DNA from: Streptomyces sp. APSN-46.1
Lineage (GTDB): Bacteria; Actinomycetota; Actinomycetes; Streptomycetales; Streptomycetaceae
Assembly: GCF_022815725.1 (NCBI RefSeq)
Contig: NZ_JALGRF010000008.1
Span: forward strand, 124,001 to 188,000
Direction: 5' to 3'
Length of the DNA: 64,000 nucleotides
Part shown: positions 8,327 to 18,860 of the stretch, piece by piece
Position numbering within the stretch: the first letter of the stretch is position 1
Layout: every line of letters begins with the position of its first letter
Translations under genes and position numbers: made by a program
The notes under the pieces: generated by a model
Database searches by the model: none
Seen by the model: the letters and a program-made list of their open reading frames with translations, nothing else
What the model was told of the DNA's origin: nothing

Positions 8327-9901
8327 GTGTTCGATACGCTCTCCGACCGCTTGGCGAATACCTTCAAGGGCCTGCGCGGCAAAGGCCGGCTGTCCGAGGC
8401 TGACATCGACTCCGCGGCCCGGGAAATCCGTATCGCGCTCCTTGAGGCCGACGTCGCCCTCCCGGTCGTCCGCTCCTTCATCGCGAACGTCAAGGAACGG
8501 GCTCGCGGCGAAGAGGTCAGCAAGGCCCTGAACCCGGGCCAGCAGGTCCTCAAGATCGTCAACGACGAGCTCGTCACGATCCTCGGCGGCGAGACCCGGC
8601 GGCTGCGCTTCGCCAAGACCGCGCCGACCGTGATCATGCTGGCCGGTCTCCAGGGTGCCGGCAAGACCACCCTCGCCGGAAAGCTCGGCCTCTGGCTCAA
8701 GGGGCAGGGCCACACCCCGCTCCTCGTCGCGTGCGACCTCCAGCGCCCCAACGCCGTCAACCAGCTCTCCGTGGTCGCCGACCGCGCGGGCGTCGCGTTC
8801 TACGGCCCGCAGCCCGGCAACGGCGTCGGCGACCCGGTCCAGGTCGCGAAGGACTCCATCGAGTACGCGCGCACCAAGCAGCACGACATCGTCATCGTCG
8901 ACACCGCCGGCCGTCTCGGCATCGACGCCGACATGATGCAGCAGGCCGCGGACATCCGCGACGCCGTCAGCCCCGACGAGATCCTGTTCGTCGTCGACGC
9001 CATGATCGGCCAGGACGCGGTCAACACCGCCGAGGCCTTCCGCGACGGCGTCGGCTTCGACGGCGTCGTGCTCTCCAAGCTCGACGGCGACGCCCGCGGC
9101 GGTGCCGCGCTCTCCATCGCGCACGTCACCGGCAAGCAGATCATGTTCGCCTCGAACGGCGAGAAGCTCGACGAGTTCGACGCGTTCCACCCCGACCGCA
9201 TGGCGGGCCGGATCCTCGACATGGGTGACATGCTCACCCTCATCGAGCAGGCCGAGAAGACCTTCTCGCAGGCCGAGGCCGAGAAGATGGCGGCCAAGCT
9301 CGCCAAGGGCCCCAAGGAGTTCACGCTCGACGACTTCCTGGCCCAGATGGAGCAGGTCCGCAAGATGGGCTCCATCTCCAAGCTGCTCGGGATGCTGCCC
9401 GGCATGGGGCAGATCAAGGACCAGATCAACAACATCGACGAGCGCGACGTGGACCGCACCGCCGCGATCATCAAGTCGATGACCCCGGCCGAGCGCCAGG
9501 ACCCGCACATCATCAACGGCTCGCGCCGCGCCCGTATCGCCAAGGGCTCCGGTGTCGAGGTCAGCGCCGTCAAGAGCCTGGTCGAGCGCTTCTTCGACGC
9601 CCGCAAGATGATGTCCCGCATGGCCCAGGGCGGCGGGATGCCCGGGATGCCGGGCATTCCGGGCATGGGTGGCGGCCCCGGCCGGCAGAAGAAGCAGGTC
9701 AAGCAGGCCAAGGGCAAGCGCAAGAGCGGTAACCCGATGAAGCGCAGGGAAGAGGAGGCCGCGGCCGCCGCCCGGCGCGAGGCGGGCCCGCAGGCCGTCG
9801 AGCCCGCCGCCGCCAACCCCTTCGGGCTGCCCGCGGGTGGTCAGTCCGGGTCCGCCGACGAGTTCGACCTCCCGGACGAGTTCAAGAAGTTCATGAAGTA
9901 G
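8327..9901 (+). CDS. ffh: Signal recognition particle protein Ffh (SRP54)
   Basis: 524-residue SRP GTPase that binds signal sequences and 4.5S RNA and pairs with FtsY. NG domain: GLQGAGKTTLAGKLG (about 107-121), DTAGRLGID (about 192) and SKLDGDARGG (about 249). The M domain carries the methionine-rich signal-peptide groove, including a run of GMPG repeats near 440-455, then a basic C-terminal tail. Start is GTG at 8327; a GAGGAA about 12 nt upstream is a rather distant ribosome site. Followed by a strong terminator, so monocistronic. Confidence 0.97.
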   Translation: MFDTLSDRLANTFKGLRGKGRLSEADIDSAAREIRIALLEADVALPVVRSFIANVKERARGEEVSKALNPGQQVLKIVNDELVTILGGETRRLRFAKTAPTVIMLAGLQGAGKTTLAGKLGLWLKGQGHTPLLVACDLQRPNAVNQLSVVADRAGVAFYGPQPGNGVGDPVQVAKDSIEYARTKQHDIVIVDTAGRLGIDADMMQQAADIRDAVSPDEILFVVDAMIGQDAVNTAEAFRDGVGFDGVVLSKLDGDARGGAALSIAHVTGKQIMFASNGEKLDEFDAFHPDRMAGRILDMGDMLTLIEQAEKTFSQAEAEKMAAKLAKGPKEFTLDDFLAQMEQVRKMGSISKLLGMLPGMGQIKDQINNIDERDVDRTAAIIKSMTPAERQDPHIINGSRRARIAKGSGVEVSAVKSLVERFFDARKMMSRMAQGGGMPGMPGIPGMGGGPGRQKKQVKQAKGKRKSGNPMKRREEEAAAAARREAGPQAVEPAAANPFGLPAGGQSGSADEFDLPDEFKKFMK

Positions 9902-9927
9902 TCCGCGCAGGAGTCGGCGCGACGTGG

Positions 9928-9959
9928 AGGGCCCCGGCCGGGGATACGGCCGGGGCCCT
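9928..9959 (+). terminator. Terminator after ffh
   Basis: Perfect 13-bp stem (9928-9940 with 9947-9959), 6-nt loop, followed by TTCCC. Separates ffh from the ftsH paralogue. Confidence 0.85.
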
Positions 9960-10031
9960 TCCCGTTCTTCCGGACGCAAGGGGACGATTCATCCCTTATG
10001 GTCGGCCGGGAGGACGGCAGAAGGAGGCCCC

Positions 10032-11999
<1,968 letters not shown>

Positions 12000-12011
12000 G
12001 AACCCGCCCGC

Positions 12012-12044
12012 CCCCGCCGGCCCGCATCCGCGGCGCCGGCGGGG
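12012..12044. terminator. Bidirectional terminator
   Basis: 10-bp GC-rich stem (12012-12021 with 12035-12044) between convergent ftsH (stop 11999) and the methyltransferase gene (stop 12053). Confidence 0.65.
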
Positions 12045-12052
12045 CCCGCGCG

Positions 12053-12721
12053 TCAGGCCACCCGGGCGATCACGTACCGAAAGATGTTCGGCAGCCACAC
12101 GGCACCGTCACCGCGCTCGTACGGGTGAAGCGCCTCGGCCAGTTCCTTCTCCGCGAGGGCGGGATCGGCGCTCTGGTACAGCCCCGTCGACAGCAGCCCC
12201 CGTACCGCGCTGTCCACATCCGCGTACCCGAAGGGGCAGAACACCCGCCCCGACCCGTCCGGCACCAGCCCCGCCCCCGACACCATCGCGTCCAGGTCCC
12301 GGGGCACCGGCCCGCCCCCCAGCACCTCCGGCACCGTGCACCGCTCCGCCGGACCCCAGTCCGCCAGCACCACCGCACCGCCCCGGCGGACCGCCGGCAG
12401 GGCCGCGGCGAAGTCGCCCGGGCGGGGTGAGAACGCCAGCAGCACGTCGTACGGCACCCGGGGCGCCGGAGCGGCGGCCACCACCTCCAGCAGCCGCTCG
12501 CGCGCCAGTGCCCGGCGGGCCGGATCGGCCTCCACACCCGTGGTCAGGGCTCCCCGCCCCGCGGCCAGCAGGAGGGGCAGCCCCGCCCCGCAGCCGAGGC
12601 CCAGCAGCCGGTCACCCGGCCCTACCTCCAGCCGGTCGTAGACCGCTTCGTACAGCGGTACCAGCATCCGTTCCTGGATCTCCGCCCAGTCCCGGGCGAC
12701 CAGCGTCGGCGTCGGTGTCAT
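12053..12721 (-). CDS. SAM-dependent class I methyltransferase
   Basis: 222-residue protein with the Rossmann-like SAM motif I LGLGCGAGLPLLLAA near residue 35-49 and the motif II acidic residue (GVEADPARR). The substrate cannot be told; small UbiE/Methyltransf_11-like enzymes of this type are common. ATG at 12721 is preferred, with AGGAG about 11 nt upstream; the open frame extends to 12865 but would overlap the proS promoter and start. Divergent from proS with 131 bp between starts. Confidence 0.75.
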   Translation of the reverse strand: MTPTPTLVARDWAEIQERMLVPLYEAVYDRLEVGPGDRLLGLGCGAGLPLLLAAGRGALTTGVEADPARRALARERLLEVVAAAPAPRVPYDVLLAFSPRPGDFAAALPAVRRGGAVVLADWGPAERCTVPEVLGGGPVPRDLDAMVSGAGLVPDGSGRVFCPFGYADVDSAVRGLLSTGLYQSADPALAEKELAEALHPYERGDGAVWLPNIFRYVIARVA

Positions 12722-12839
12722 CGAAAGAGCGCTCCTGATTCCGTGTCGCCCCCTTGCCCCCGTTGCCAGAGAACTCCCCATTCGCCTCCGCGTCCAGAGG
12801 AGTGCGCCACCCGATTCACGCTCGACGCGCCCGGCGCCG

Positions 12840-12845
12840 TACCAT
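12840..12845 (+). promoter_or_regulatory. -10 element suggesting leaderless proS transcript
   Basis: TACCAT ends 7 nt before the proS ATG and no ribosome-binding site is visible in that gap, as expected for a leaderless mRNA. The -35 is weak (TTCACG with a long 19-bp spacer). Confidence 0.4.
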
Positions 12846-12852
12846 TCGCGCC

Positions 12853-14265
12853 ATGGCAAAGGCACCCGTTCTCACCCCCCAGGCGGAGGATTTTCCCCGC
12901 TGGTACCAGGATCTGATCAACAAGGCCGAGCTGGCCGACAACGGTCCGGTACGCGGCACCATGGTCATCCGGCCGTACGGCTACGGCCTGTGGGAGCGGA
13001 TGCAGCAGGAGATGGACGCGCGCATCAAGGACGCGGGCGCCCAGAACGCGTACTTCCCGCTGTTCATCCCGCAGTCCTACCTGACGAGGGAAGCCGAGCA
13101 CGTCGAGGGCTTCGCCCCCGAGCTGGCGGTCGTCACGCACGGCGGCGGCAAGGAGCTGGAAGAGCCGGTCGTCGTCCGGCCCACCTCCGAGACGATCATC
13201 AACGACTACTTCTCCAAGTGGGTCCAGAGCTACCGGGACCTGCCCCTGCTGATCAACCAGTGGGCCAACGTCGTCCGCTGGGAGATGCGCCCGCGCGTCT
13301 TCCTCCGCACGAGCGAGTTCCTGTGGCAGGAGGGCCACACGGCCCACGCCACCTACGAGGAAGCCCGCGACTACGCCGCCCGCATCCACACGGACGTGTA
13401 CGGCGACTTCATGACGAACGTGCTCGGCATCGACGTCGTGCTCGGCCGCAAGACCGCCAAGGAGCGCTTCGCCGGCGCCATCAACACCCTCACCCTCGAG
13501 GGCATGATGGGCGACGGCAAGGCCCTTCAGCTGGGCACCAGCCACGAGCTCGGCACCAACTTCGCCAAGGCCTTCAACACCCAGTACCTGTCGAAGGAAG
13601 GCAAGCAGGAGCTCGTCTGGCAGACCTCGTGGGGCGTCTCGACCCGCATGGTCGGCGGCCTGATCATGTCTCACGGCGACGACAACGGCCTGCGGGTCCC
13701 GCCGCGCCTCGCGCACGTCCAGGTCGTCGTCATGGCGATCAAGGGCGACGAGGCCGTCACCAAGGTCCGCGAGCTGGGTGCCCGGCTGAAGGCCGCCGGC
13801 ATCCGCGTGCAGGTCGACGACCGCGTGGACACCCCCTTCGGCCGCCGCGCCGTGGACTGGGAGCTCAAGGGCGTACCGGTCCGCATCGAGATCGGCCCCC
13901 GCGACCTGGAGGCCGGCACCGCGATGCTGGCCCGCCGGATCCCGGGCGGGAAGACCCCGGTGCAGATCGACGCGCTCGCCGACCTGCTGCCCAAGGTGCT
14001 CGAAGAGGACCAGGCGCAGCTGCTGCGCGAGTCCCGCGAGCGCCGTGTGGCCCGTACCTCCGACGTCGCCACCATCGAGGAGGCCGCCGAGGCCGCCGTC
14101 GCCGGTGGCTGGGCGCGGATCCCGTGGGCCGACCTCGGCCCGGAGGGCGAGGCCAAGCTCGCCGAGCAGGCCGTCTCCGTGCGCTGCCTGATCGCCGCGG
14201 ACGGGTCGGTTCCGGAGGCGGACGACGCCCCCGGTACGCTCGCGATCGTCGCGCGCTCGTACTAG
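12853..14265 (+). CDS. proS: Prolyl-tRNA synthetase, archaeal/eukaryote-like type
   Basis: 470-residue class II synthetase charging tRNA-Pro. The sequence is the short archaeal/eukaryote type without the bacterial editing insertion: motif 2 RTSEFLWQEGHTAH and motif 3 GVSTRMVGGLIMSHGDDNG are present, followed by an anticodon-binding domain. It ends in a C-terminal Tyr (VARSY), typical of this type, but the C-terminal zinc cysteines are mostly lost (only one Cys, in VRCLIA). ATG at 12853 starts MAKAPVL; the frame continues upstream to 12754 but lacks support. Streptomyces often carry a second, bacterial-type ProRS elsewhere. Confidence 0.93.
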   Translation: MAKAPVLTPQAEDFPRWYQDLINKAELADNGPVRGTMVIRPYGYGLWERMQQEMDARIKDAGAQNAYFPLFIPQSYLTREAEHVEGFAPELAVVTHGGGKELEEPVVVRPTSETIINDYFSKWVQSYRDLPLLINQWANVVRWEMRPRVFLRTSEFLWQEGHTAHATYEEARDYAARIHTDVYGDFMTNVLGIDVVLGRKTAKERFAGAINTLTLEGMMGDGKALQLGTSHELGTNFAKAFNTQYLSKEGKQELVWQTSWGVSTRMVGGLIMSHGDDNGLRVPPRLAHVQVVVMAIKGDEAVTKVRELGARLKAAGIRVQVDDRVDTPFGRRAVDWELKGVPVRIEIGPRDLEAGTAMLARRIPGGKTPVQIDALADLLPKVLEEDQAQLLRESRERRVARTSDVATIEEAAEAAVAGGWARIPWADLGPEGEAKLAEQAVSVRCLIAADGSVPEADDAPGTLAIVARSY

Positions 14266-14498
14266 CCGGCACTCGCTGGTCGGCACTCGCCGGCACCGCT
14301 GTCTTCTCACGCCCCGGCGTGCGGCCCGAGCCGCCCGCCGGGGTTGGTGCTTGTTGGTCGTCGTTACGTACCGACTCCTCCTGAGATCGGCGCACCCGTC
14401 CTCGTCAGGACAGATGAGACTGAACTGACTGGTACGTGCAAAAAATTTGGAATGGCCCGGAATCGGAACACCTGGGCACCCCGGCTCGTTGTCACGAC

Positions 14499-15098
14499 GT
14501 GAGCACGACACCACCTGTTCTCGCCGCAGAGCTGGCGCAGGCGTGGGCCGACATTCAGCGGTACCACCCCGAGCTGCCTGACCTTGCCGCGCCCGAGTCC
14601 CTGATCGGAGAGTCCTCGTCCGCCTGTGGCGCGGAACTCTCCTTCGAGCGACTGCTGCACGAGGCAGTCCACGGCATCGCCGCCGCCCGAGGAGTCCGCG
14701 ACACCTCGCGCGCCGGCCGCTACCACAACCGCAGATTCCTCGCGATCGCCGAGGAGATGGGGCTGGACCACTCGGACGAGCCGCATGCCAGCAGCGGCTT
14801 CTCGCTGGTCTCGCTCAGTCCCGAGGCGAAGAAGCGCTACCGCCCGACCATGGAGCGGCTCCAGCGCGCCCTCAAGGCGCATACGGTCGCCACCGCCGCC
14901 GACACCAAGCGCAGCTTCCGCGGTCCGGCCGCCCGGCACGGCTCGTCCGGCGGCGGGGTGCGCGTCAAGGCGGTCTGCGACTGCGGGCGCAATGTGCGGG
15001 TCGTTCCCTCCGTGCTGGCCCAGGCGCCGATCGTCTGCGGAGGCTGCATGAAGCCGTTCCGCATTCCCGAGGCCGCCCTCTCGGCCGCCGCCTCCTGA
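14499..15098 (+). CDS. SprT-like putative zinc metalloprotein
   Basis: 199-residue protein conserved in Streptomyces. It has a HEAVH motif (HExxH type) followed about 20 residues later by YHNRRFLAIAEEMGL and, at the C-terminus, a zinc-ribbon-like CDCGR...CGGCM. That layout recalls SprT/Spartan-like proteins (HExxH, downstream His, C-terminal zinc ribbon), though overall similarity is low, so protease function is an inference. GTG at 14499 is chosen; an upstream ATG at 14436 lies in AT-rich sequence that looks like promoter. A GC hairpin (15105-15122) follows. Confidence 0.65.
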   Translation: MSTTPPVLAAELAQAWADIQRYHPELPDLAAPESLIGESSSACGAELSFERLLHEAVHGIAAARGVRDTSRAGRYHNRRFLAIAEEMGLDHSDEPHASSGFSLVSLSPEAKKRYRPTMERLQRALKAHTVATAADTKRSFRGPAARHGSSGGGVRVKAVCDCGRNVRVVPSVLAQAPIVCGGCMKPFRIPEAALSAAAS

Positions 15099-15104
15099 GC
15101 GGGG

Positions 15105-15122
15105 GCGCCCCGCGGGGGGCGC
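15105..15122 (+). terminator. Hairpin after SprT-like gene
   Basis: Stem GCGCCCC/GGGGCGC with a 4-nt loop, 7 bp after the stop at 15098. Confidence 0.55.
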
Positions 15123-15323
15123 GGACCGTGAGGGCGATGGGCCGGTCCCGGGGCCTCCCGGCTGAGCGCGCAGCGGGCGTATGGCACAATGGCTAGCTGT
15201 ACTCGACAGTCGCATAGGACCCCTCTCTCCTCCGGCTGACGCGTCCATCGGGCACCCGAGTACCGCAACCCCACGTGGCATCTCATGTGCCCAACCACGT
15301 CAAGTTCAGGAGACACCACTCCA

Positions 15324-15761
15324 GTGGCAGTCAAGATCAAGCTCAAGCGCCTCGGCAAGATTCGCCAGCCGCACTACCGCATCGTCGTCGCCGACGCCCG
15401 CACCCGCCGGGACGGTCGCGCGATCGAAGAGATCGGTATCTACCACCCGACCTACAACCCGTCGCGCATCGAGGTCAACGCCGAGCGTGCGCAGTACTGG
15501 CTGTCCGTCGGCGCCCAGCCCACCGAGGCTGTGCTCGCCATCCTGAAGCTGACCGGTGACTGGCAGGCCCACAAGGGTCTCCCCGCCCCCGCGCCGCTCC
15601 TCCAGCCGGAGACGAAGGAGAGCAAGCGTCGCTCCTTCGACGAGTTCGCCAAGGCCCTCGAGGGCATCGGCGAGGGCAAGGGCGAGGCCATCACCCAGAA
15701 GAAGAAGGCCGACAAGAAGGCGGACGAGGCTGAGGCCGCCGCCGAGTCGACCGAGGCCTGA
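15324..15761 (+). CDS. rpsP: 30S ribosomal protein S16
   Basis: 145-residue S16 (MAVKIKLKRLGK start), longer than the ~80-90 residue minimal form because of a Lys/Glu/Ala-rich C-terminal tail common in Streptomyces. GTG at 15324 has AGGAGA about 10 nt upstream. First gene of the rpsP-khpA-rimM-trmD group. A CACAAT -10-like element lies at about 15185; the -35 is not clear. khpA starts 2 nt after the stop. Confidence 0.96.
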   Translation: MAVKIKLKRLGKIRQPHYRIVVADARTRRDGRAIEEIGIYHPTYNPSRIEVNAERAQYWLSVGAQPTEAVLAILKLTGDWQAHKGLPAPAPLLQPETKESKRRSFDEFAKALEGIGEGKGEAITQKKKADKKADEAEAAAESTEA

Positions 15762-15763
15762 TC

Positions 15764-16003
15764 ATGCTCGAGGAGGCTCTTGAGCACCTCGTAAAGGGCA
15801 TTGTGGACAACCCCGACGATGTGCAGGTCGCCTCGCGCAACCTGCGCCGCGGGCAGGTGCTCGAGGTCCGGGTCCACCCCGACGACCTCGGCAAGGTGAT
15901 CGGCCGCAACGGCCGCACCGCACGTGCTCTGCGTACCGTCGTGGGCGCCATCGGCGGCCGGGGGATCCGCGTCGACCTCGTCGACGTGGACCAGGTCCGC
16001 TGA
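15764..16003 (+). CDS. khpA: KH-domain RNA-binding protein KhpA
   Basis: 79-residue single KH domain with the GxxG-type loop in GKVIGRNGRTA. KhpA (YlqC) proteins bind RNA, often with KhpB/Jag, and influence cell elongation and sRNA networks in Gram-positives. Starts 2 nt after rpsP, the usual order in Actinobacteria. Complete length for the family. Confidence 0.93.
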   Translation: MLEEALEHLVKGIVDNPDDVQVASRNLRRGQVLEVRVHPDDLGKVIGRNGRTARALRTVVGAIGGRGIRVDLVDVDQVR

Positions 16004-16023
16004 GCAGTTGAATCACCGGCACG

Positions 16024-16057
16024 GGCCGGGGAGGGCGATTGGTCGCCCACCCCGGCC
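16024..16057 (+). terminator. Long hairpin between khpA and rimM
   Basis: GGCCGGGG-A-GGGCGA pairs with TCGCCC-A-CCCCGGCC around TTGG: 14 pairs with one internal A/A mismatch. It may attenuate or terminate transcription from rpsP-khpA into rimM-trmD. The remaining 100 bp before rimM contain a small GAGGT/ACCTC hairpin near 16111 and no gene. Confidence 0.65.
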
Positions 16058-16166
16058 TGAGTCGTTTCTGCCCACGAGCAGAGCGACCATTGATTGAGAA
16101 ACCGCGACGGAGAGGTACCACCTCCGCGAGAGCGGCGGCGGTTCAGCCGCGAAAGGGAGAGCAGAA

Positions 16167-16730
16167 GTGCAGCTGGTAGTCGCGCGGATCGGCCGCGCCC
16201 ACGGGATCAAGGGTGAGGTCACCGTCGAGGTGCGGACCGACGAGCCGGAGCTGCGGCTCGGGCCCGGTGCCGTGCTCCAGACCGAACCGGCGTCGGCGGG
16301 TCCGCTGACCATCGAGACGGGCCGGGTGCACAGCGGCCGGCTCCTGCTCCGCTTCGCGGGCGTCAAGGACCGCACCGGCGCCGAGGCGCTGCGCAACATC
16401 CTGCTGATCGCCGACGTGGACCCGGCGGAGCTCCCGGCGGAGCCCGACGAGTACTACGACCACCAGCTGATGGACCTGGATGTGGTGCTGGAGGACGGCA
16501 CCGAGATCGGCCGGATCACCGAGATCTCCCACCTGCCCTCCCAGGACCTCTTCATCGTCGAGCGGCCGGACGGCACCGAGGTGATGATCCCCTTCGTCGG
16601 GGAGATCGTCGCCGAGATCGACCTGGAGGAGCAGCGCTGTGTCATCACCCCGCCGCCCGGGCTGATCGACGACCGCGCAGAGGTCGTCTCCCAGCGTGAC
16701 AACGGGCGTGACGACGGGAAAGAAGCCTGA
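16167..16730 (+). CDS. rimM: Ribosome maturation factor RimM
   Basis: 187-residue 16S rRNA processing factor that binds S19 during 30S head assembly. N-terminal RimM domain begins VARIGRAHGIKGEVTVE; the C-terminal PRC-barrel part includes DEYYDHQLMDLDV and IPFVGEIVAEID. Start is GTG at 16167 after GGGAGAG. The stop overlaps the trmD start (TGATG, 16728-16732), so the two are coupled. Confidence 0.95.
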   Translation: MQLVVARIGRAHGIKGEVTVEVRTDEPELRLGPGAVLQTEPASAGPLTIETGRVHSGRLLLRFAGVKDRTGAEALRNILLIADVDPAELPAEPDEYYDHQLMDLDVVLEDGTEIGRITEISHLPSQDLFIVERPDGTEVMIPFVGEIVAEIDLEEQRCVITPPPGLIDDRAEVVSQRDNGRDDGKEA

Positions 16731-17551
16731 TGCGTCTCGACGTCGTCACGATCTTCCCCGAGTACCTGGAGCCGCTGAACGTCTCGCTCGTCGGCAAGGC
16801 ACGCGCCCGCGGCCAGCTCGACGTACACGTCCACGACCTGCGGGACTGGACGTACGACCGGCACAACACGGTGGACGACACCCCCTACGGCGGCGGCCCC
16901 GGCATGGTCATGAAGACCGAGCCGTGGGGCGAGGCCCTGGACGCGGCGCTGGCCGACGGCTACGAGGCCGGCGCGCACGGGCCGGTCATGGTCGTCCCCA
17001 CGCCCAGCGGCCGCCCGTTCACCCAGGAACTCGCCGTCGAGCTCTCCGAGCGGCCCTGGCTCATCTTCACCCCGGCCCGCTACGAGGGCATCGACCGTCG
17101 CGTCATGGACGAGTACGCCACGCGGATGCCGGTGTACGAGGTCTCCATCGGCGATTACGTCCTGGCCGGCGGTGAGGCGGCGGTCCTGGTCGTCACCGAG
17201 GCCGTGGCCCGGCTGCTGCCCGGAGTCCTCGGCAACGCCGAATCGCACCGGGACGACTCCTTCGCGCCCGGCGAGATGGCGAACCTGCTGGAAGGGCCCG
17301 TCTTCACCAAGCCACCGCGGTGGCGCGGGCGCGGTATCCCCGAGGTGCTGCTCAGCGGCCACCACGGCAAGATCGCCCGCTGGCGCCGGGACGAGGCCTT
17401 CCGGCGGACCGCGCGCAACCGCCCCGACCTGATCGAGCGCTGCGAGGCCTCCGCCTTCGACAAGAAGGACCGGGAGATGCTGAGCCTGCTGGGCTGGAAG
17501 CCGACCGCGGACGGCCGATTTTGGCGTAGGCCGGAGGCCGTGGAAGAATAG
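16730..17551 (+). CDS. trmD: tRNA (guanine-N1)-methyltransferase TrmD
   Basis: SPOUT-class enzyme of 273 residues that makes m1G37 in tRNAs and prevents +1 frameshifting. Diagnostic segments: DDTPYGGGPGMVMK, RYEGIDRR and SIGDYVLAGGEAAVLV, which form the SAM-binding knot, and a C-terminal tRNA-recognition domain with LLSGHH. Starts on the last base of the rimM stop. rplS follows after 134 bp. Confidence 0.96.
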   Translation: MRLDVVTIFPEYLEPLNVSLVGKARARGQLDVHVHDLRDWTYDRHNTVDDTPYGGGPGMVMKTEPWGEALDAALADGYEAGAHGPVMVVPTPSGRPFTQELAVELSERPWLIFTPARYEGIDRRVMDEYATRMPVYEVSIGDYVLAGGEAAVLVVTEAVARLLPGVLGNAESHRDDSFAPGEMANLLEGPVFTKPPRWRGRGIPEVLLSGHHGKIARWRRDEAFRRTARNRPDLIERCEASAFDKKDREMLSLLGWKPTADGRFWRRPEAVEE

Positions 17552-17685
17552 GCGGCTGCTGTGTGCTCGCGTGCGCCCCTGCCACAGGGGGACCGTCGTC
17601 CGCCGAGTGTCGCAGCTCCCGAATTCTCTACGGAAACCCCGCACCGGCGACCTGTGGCGTCGTGCGAAGAAAGCAGACGAACACC

Positions 17686-18036
17686 ATGTCTCACCTGCTC
17701 GATGGCGTCAACGCCGCCTCGATCCGCTCCGACGTCCCGGCCTTCCGCCCGGGTGACACGATCAACGTGCACGTCCGTGTCATCGAGGGCAACCGCTCCC
17801 GTATCCAGCAGTTCAAGGGCGTTGTCATCCGTCGCCAGGGCGCTGGCGTCTCCGAGACCTTCACCGTTCGCAAGGTCTCCTTCAGCGTCGGCGTGGAGCG
17901 CACCTTCCCGGTGAACTCCCCGATCTTCGAGAAGATCGAGCTCGTCACCCGCGGTGACGTGCGTCGCGCCAAGCTGTACTTCCTCCGTGAGCTCCGCGGC
18001 AAGGCCGCGAAGATCAAGGAGAAGCGCGACCGCTGA
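17686..18036 (+). CDS. rplS: 50S ribosomal protein L19
   Basis: 116-residue L19, at the 30S-50S interface. The sequence from MSHLLDGVNA to the basic C-terminus is full length. ATG at 17686 begins the conserved protein; the frame is open upstream to 17563 but that part is not L19. The 134-bp leader from trmD holds no gene. It precedes the signal peptidase cluster by 44 bp. Confidence 0.96.
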   Translation: MSHLLDGVNAASIRSDVPAFRPGDTINVHVRVIEGNRSRIQQFKGVVIRRQGAGVSETFTVRKVSFSVGVERTFPVNSPIFEKIELVTRGDVRRAKLYFLRELRGKAAKIKEKRDR

Positions 18037-18080
18037 TCTCCTCTCCGGGTTCCGGAGGCGGCCGGATAGGCTCGCCCCCG

Positions 18081-18860
18081 ATGGACACCGAAGCAGAGCT
18101 CACACAGCGCGGCCACTCCTCCCCCGAACAGGGGGCGGGGCGGCCGCGCTGTGCGTTTTCGACGCTGACCTGGCGGCGGGCCGGATGGCTCGGCGTGGTC
18201 TGCACCGCCTTCCTGCTGCTGCTCAGCAACTTCGTCGTACAGCCCTTCCTGATCCCGAGCCGCTCGATGGAGCCGACGCTCAAGGTCGGGGACCGGGTCC
18301 TGGTGAACAAGCTGGCCTACCGTTTCGGCGACCAGCCGCTTCGCGGGGACGTGGTGGTCTTCGACGGCACGGGGTCCTTCGTGCGGGAGCGGGCCGGAGC
18401 CGACGGCAATCCAGTCGGCGAGGCCCTGCACGGCGCGGCCTCGGCGCTCGGGCTCGCCGAACCGTCCGACTCCGACTTCGTGAAGCGGGTCGTGGGCATC
18501 GGCGGTGACGACGTGGTGTGCTGCGACTCCGGCGGGCGGATCAAGGTCAACGGGGTCCCGCTCGACGAGCCGTACCTGTACCCGGGCGACGGCGCCTCAA
18601 GCGTGCCCTTCCGCGTCGTCGTACCCCTTGGGACCCTGTGGGTCATGGGTGATCATCGTTCCCAGTCCCGGGACTCCCGGGACCACCTGGGAGAGCCGGG
18701 CGGGGGGATGGTGCCGGTGGAGAAGGTGATCGGGCGGGCGGACTGGATCGGCTGGCCGGTCTCGCGCTGGGGCGGGACCGGTTCCGGATCTGGCTCCGGT
18801 TCTGGCGCCGGCGTCGGTGTCGGCTCCGGTGCTGGGGTTGCCGGCGGCGGGCATGGGTAG
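18081..18860 (+). CDS. lepB: Type I signal peptidase 1 of 4
   Basis: 259-residue membrane serine protease that removes signal peptides. One membrane anchor (about 35-55), nucleophile Ser62 in SRSMEPTL, general base Lys135 in FVKRVVGIGGD, and box E GDHRSQSRDSR. The C-terminus (about 225-257) is a low-complexity Gly/Ser run rather than a second membrane segment. No ribosome site precedes the ATG at 18081, and TAGGCT 9 bp upstream could be the -10 of a leaderless mRNA. First of the conserved Streptomyces set of four tandem peptidases (sipW-X-Y-Z order). Confidence 0.93.
   Translation: MDTEAELTQRGHSSPEQGAGRPRCAFSTLTWRRAGWLGVVCTAFLLLLSNFVVQPFLIPSRSMEPTLKVGDRVLVNKLAYRFGDQPLRGDVVVFDGTGSFVRERAGADGNPVGEALHGAASALGLAEPSDSDFVKRVVGIGGDDVVCCDSGGRIKVNGVPLDEPYLYPGDGASSVPFRVVVPLGTLWVMGDHRSQSRDSRDHLGEPGGGMVPVEKVIGRADWIGWPVSRWGGTGSGSGSGSGAGVGVGSGAGVAGGGHG

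Noticed and set aside
7589..9979. Minus-strand ORF of about 796 codons opposite glnD and ffh
   Set aside because: Crosses two well-supported genes and a palindromic repeat; composition is antisense shadow.
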